IMG/VR virus record: IMGVR_UViG_3300023179_000235
Span: 1-39,973 of that record
DNA length: 39,973 nucleotides
DNA from: a virus
Reading direction: 5' to 3' (one strand)
Part shown: positions 38,829 to 39,973 of the stretch, in pieces
Position numbering within the stretch: the stretch's first letter is position 1
Layout of the letters: every line of letters begins with the position of its first letter
Notes under the pieces: generated by a model
The model's input: the letters and a program-made list of their open reading frames with translations, nothing else
Database searches by the model: none
What the model was told of the DNA's origin: nothing
Made by a program: the position numbers and the translations under genes

Positions 38829-39394
38829 ATAAACTCCTTGGTTAGTTTGGTTAAGTCTCACACCATTAGAATGTTGCATATAACGCGCCGCTTGTAAAGT
38901 ATTGAAATTTCTATATCGCAATTGTGAAAACGTGTAGAACTTCCACTCAGTGCTATCCTACTTTTCCACCTAAGTAATTGATATTGCAAACGAATCCCCC
39001 CAATTGTATATCTTTTAGTAGCAAGAACGTAGACAGTTAGGCACGAGCGCGAGCGTTGCAAGACCCCATACGCCATGGGGGTAGGGCACCAACGGGCACG
39101 GGTCCCCCGACGGAGAGAGCTTTTTTATCTTCGGCTTCGTGTGTATTTCTAGCCCGGTTTTATTTTATAGGGCTTTTTGATCTGGCAAGGGCGGGGGGAT
39201 GGAGGGGGGTGGGTTACAACGCGCCTATAAACGATCCTTGCAAGAAATAATGGCATTTGCGGGCGGGGTAGCGACCGGTAGCGGGTGGGTCGCGGGTTTA
39301 GCAAGTACACTCGCTTTTGCTAATTAATAAGTACTAGATATGTAAACTATACCTATTTACGGCAGATACTGTCAAAAAATAATAAAAAAAAGAC
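38829..39394. other. Long non-coding region with GC-rich island
   Basis: No convincing gene is seen here on either strand. Bases 38829-39030 are AT-rich with no strong promoter. From about 39030 to 39310 the DNA becomes GC-rich, unlike the rest of the genome, with a stem CCCCAT/ATGGGG (39064-39080), the G-quadruplex motif at 39189-39213 and a second G-rich stretch at about 39257-39298. Bases 39310-39394 are AT-rich again. Such a region near the genome ends could be a replication origin or packaging site. Confidence 0.6.
39189..39213 (+). other. G-quadruplex motif
   Basis: Four G-runs of 3, 6, 6 and 3 bases are separated by loops of 1, 5 and 1 bases (GGG at 39189, G6 at 39193, G6 at 39204, GGG at 39211). 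The short loops predict a stable structure. It stands in the GC-rich island between the two outward transcription units and near the terminal repeat. Confidence 0.7.
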
Positions 39395-39423
39395 TTGACT
39401 TTTGTAAAAACGTGTGTTATACT
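39395..39423 (+). promoter_or_regulatory. Sigma70-type promoter for the right-end gene
   Basis: TTGACT (39395-39400), a 17-bp spacer and TATACT (39418-39423). A second TATAAT begins six bases later (39429-39434). The expected start near 39430 gives a leader of about 130 bases before the ATG at 39561. The leader is partly GC-rich and holds an in-frame upstream ATG at 39486 with no ribosome binding site. Confidence 0.8.
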
Positions 39424-39560
39424 TGTGATATAATGGGCGCCGCATAAACACGACGCCGTTATTCTTACCTGCGGCTATAGCACGCATGGGGCGTCACCTG
39501 CCAACTCGCGACAAAGTGGTGAGCTACCCGGAGGCTACCGGGACTTCTAAAAGGATTTTC

Positions 39561-39872
39561 ATGGCCAATCTTAAAACTAAATTACGCCTTTCTAAGGCTG
39601 CCAGAAAAGCGGGGTCTAAGGACCCCTTTGTTGGCTATACACCCTCCAAACATTCTAGGGAGGGGGGGTTAAATGACGAATACCGGCGGCGGGTTAACAG
39701 GGAAACCGGCAGTAATTTGCAAGCGCCGGTGACCGGTAAAGTAAAGCCAGGCTCAAAAGACGCTAAACGTCGTAAAAGTTTTTGTGCTCGTATGGGTGGG
39801 GTTAAAGGACCGACCAGTAAAAACGGTAAACTAACGCCTAAAGGCGCGGCGTTAAAGAGGTGGCGCTGCTAG
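39561..39872 (+). CDS. Small basic phage protein, DUF6321-like
   Basis: A 103-residue, Lys- and Arg-rich protein. The C-terminal half, with RRRVNRETGSNLQAPV, then SKDAKRRKSFCARMGG and a closing KGAALKRWRC, matches a family seen in many phages and annotated as DUF6321-like, of unknown function; the closing Cys and basic residues are conserved. I chose ATG 39561, with AAGGA five bases upstream, over in-frame ATG 39486 without such a site. The gene ends inside the right terminal repeat and its 3' end is repeated at 2-61. Confidence 0.8.
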   Translation: MANLKTKLRLSKAARKAGSKDPFVGYTPSKHSREGGLNDEYRRRVNRETGSNLQAPVTGKVKPGSKDAKRRKSFCARMGGVKGPTSKNGKLTPKGAALKRWRC

Positions 39873-39973
39873 CGCGCGCCCCTTACCGACTACCGGTAGT
39901 ACGCCCAGCCTTAAAAGCTGGGCTACCAACGTATACACTATATACGTATACACTATTTTGCGTCTGTACATCC
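39812..39973. repeat. Terminal direct repeat, right copy
   Basis: This segment repeats 1-162 with five mismatches. It includes the last 20 codons of the small basic gene, the palindrome and stem-loop (39889-39923) and the operator-like repeats (39930-39957). The leftward and rightward promoters at 165-251 lie just outside the left copy, so only a joined molecule places them next to this end. Confidence 0.95.

Noticed and set aside
38858-39076. Leftward frame upstream of the first leftward gene
   Set aside because: No ribosome binding site, unusual basic composition, and it overlaps the GC-rich hairpin; a real gene is possible but not supported.
39056-39250. Rightward frame in the GC-rich island
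   Set aside because: It has no ribosome binding site or promoter, its low-complexity product follows the GC composition, and it crosses the G-quadruplex motif.
1-39973. Integrase, CI-type repressor, tRNA genes, CRISPR array, T7-type RNA polymerase
   Set aside because: I looked for motifs of each on both strands and saw none; small or divergent regulators or tRNAs could still be missed without a search tool.

Overview
This window is an almost complete genome of a tailed double-stranded DNA phage with a short-tailed (podovirus) gene set. Terminase, portal, scaffold and an N4-gp56-like capsid gene are followed by connector and tail-tube proteins, but there is no tape measure, tail sheath or baseplate set. 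The base composition is AT-rich by eye. A peptidoglycan amidase, a spanin-like pair and several signal peptides point to a Gram-negative host. I see no integrase, repressor, tRNA, CRISPR array or phage RNA polymerase. Promoters of host sigma70 type, all with exactly 17-bp spacers, mark the main control regions, so the phage probably relies on the host polymerase and is probably virulent. The first and last 162 bases are the same sequence with five mismatches. If that is a circular overlap, the unit length is 39,811 bp.

Layout: (1) 1-277, terminal repeat, hairpins, operator-like repeats and two divergent promoters. (2) 278-6229 (+), tail fibre genes. (3) 6276-22146 (+), large terminase, portal, scaffold, capsid, connector, tail tube, collar fibre and ejection-type internal proteins. 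(4) 22146-23998 (+), lysis cassette: amidase, two small holin-like membrane proteins and an intact rhomboid intramembrane protease. (5) 23916-30137 (-), replication and recombination: PD-(D/E)XK exonuclease, small SSB-like protein, RecA-fold ATPase, family A DNA polymerase, RuvC-like resolvase, DnaQ-like exonuclease and small proteins, mostly overlapping by a few bases. (6) 30138-30382, a divergent control region. (7) 30383-32453 (+), small early genes, including the small terminase subunit far from the large one. (8) 32491-38828 (-), a long run of small genes: an exported subtilisin-like protease, a 21-residue membrane peptide, a spanin-like overlapping pair, zinc-ribbon proteins, and GP88, MGYTHYW and DUF932 family proteins. 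(9) 38829-39560, a non-coding GC-rich island with a G-quadruplex motif, then a promoter and a small basic protein gene that runs into the right terminal repeat.

The most unusual content is the pair of unrelated serine proteases aimed at the host envelope. One is a membrane rhomboid inside the lysis cassette. The other is a compact exported subtilase with no room for a propeptide, encoded with other exported proteins. The control logic is also notable: a 20-bp operator-like sequence is shared between the terminal region and the early control region, and two divergent genes start 6-7 bp after their -10 boxes, as expected of leaderless messages.
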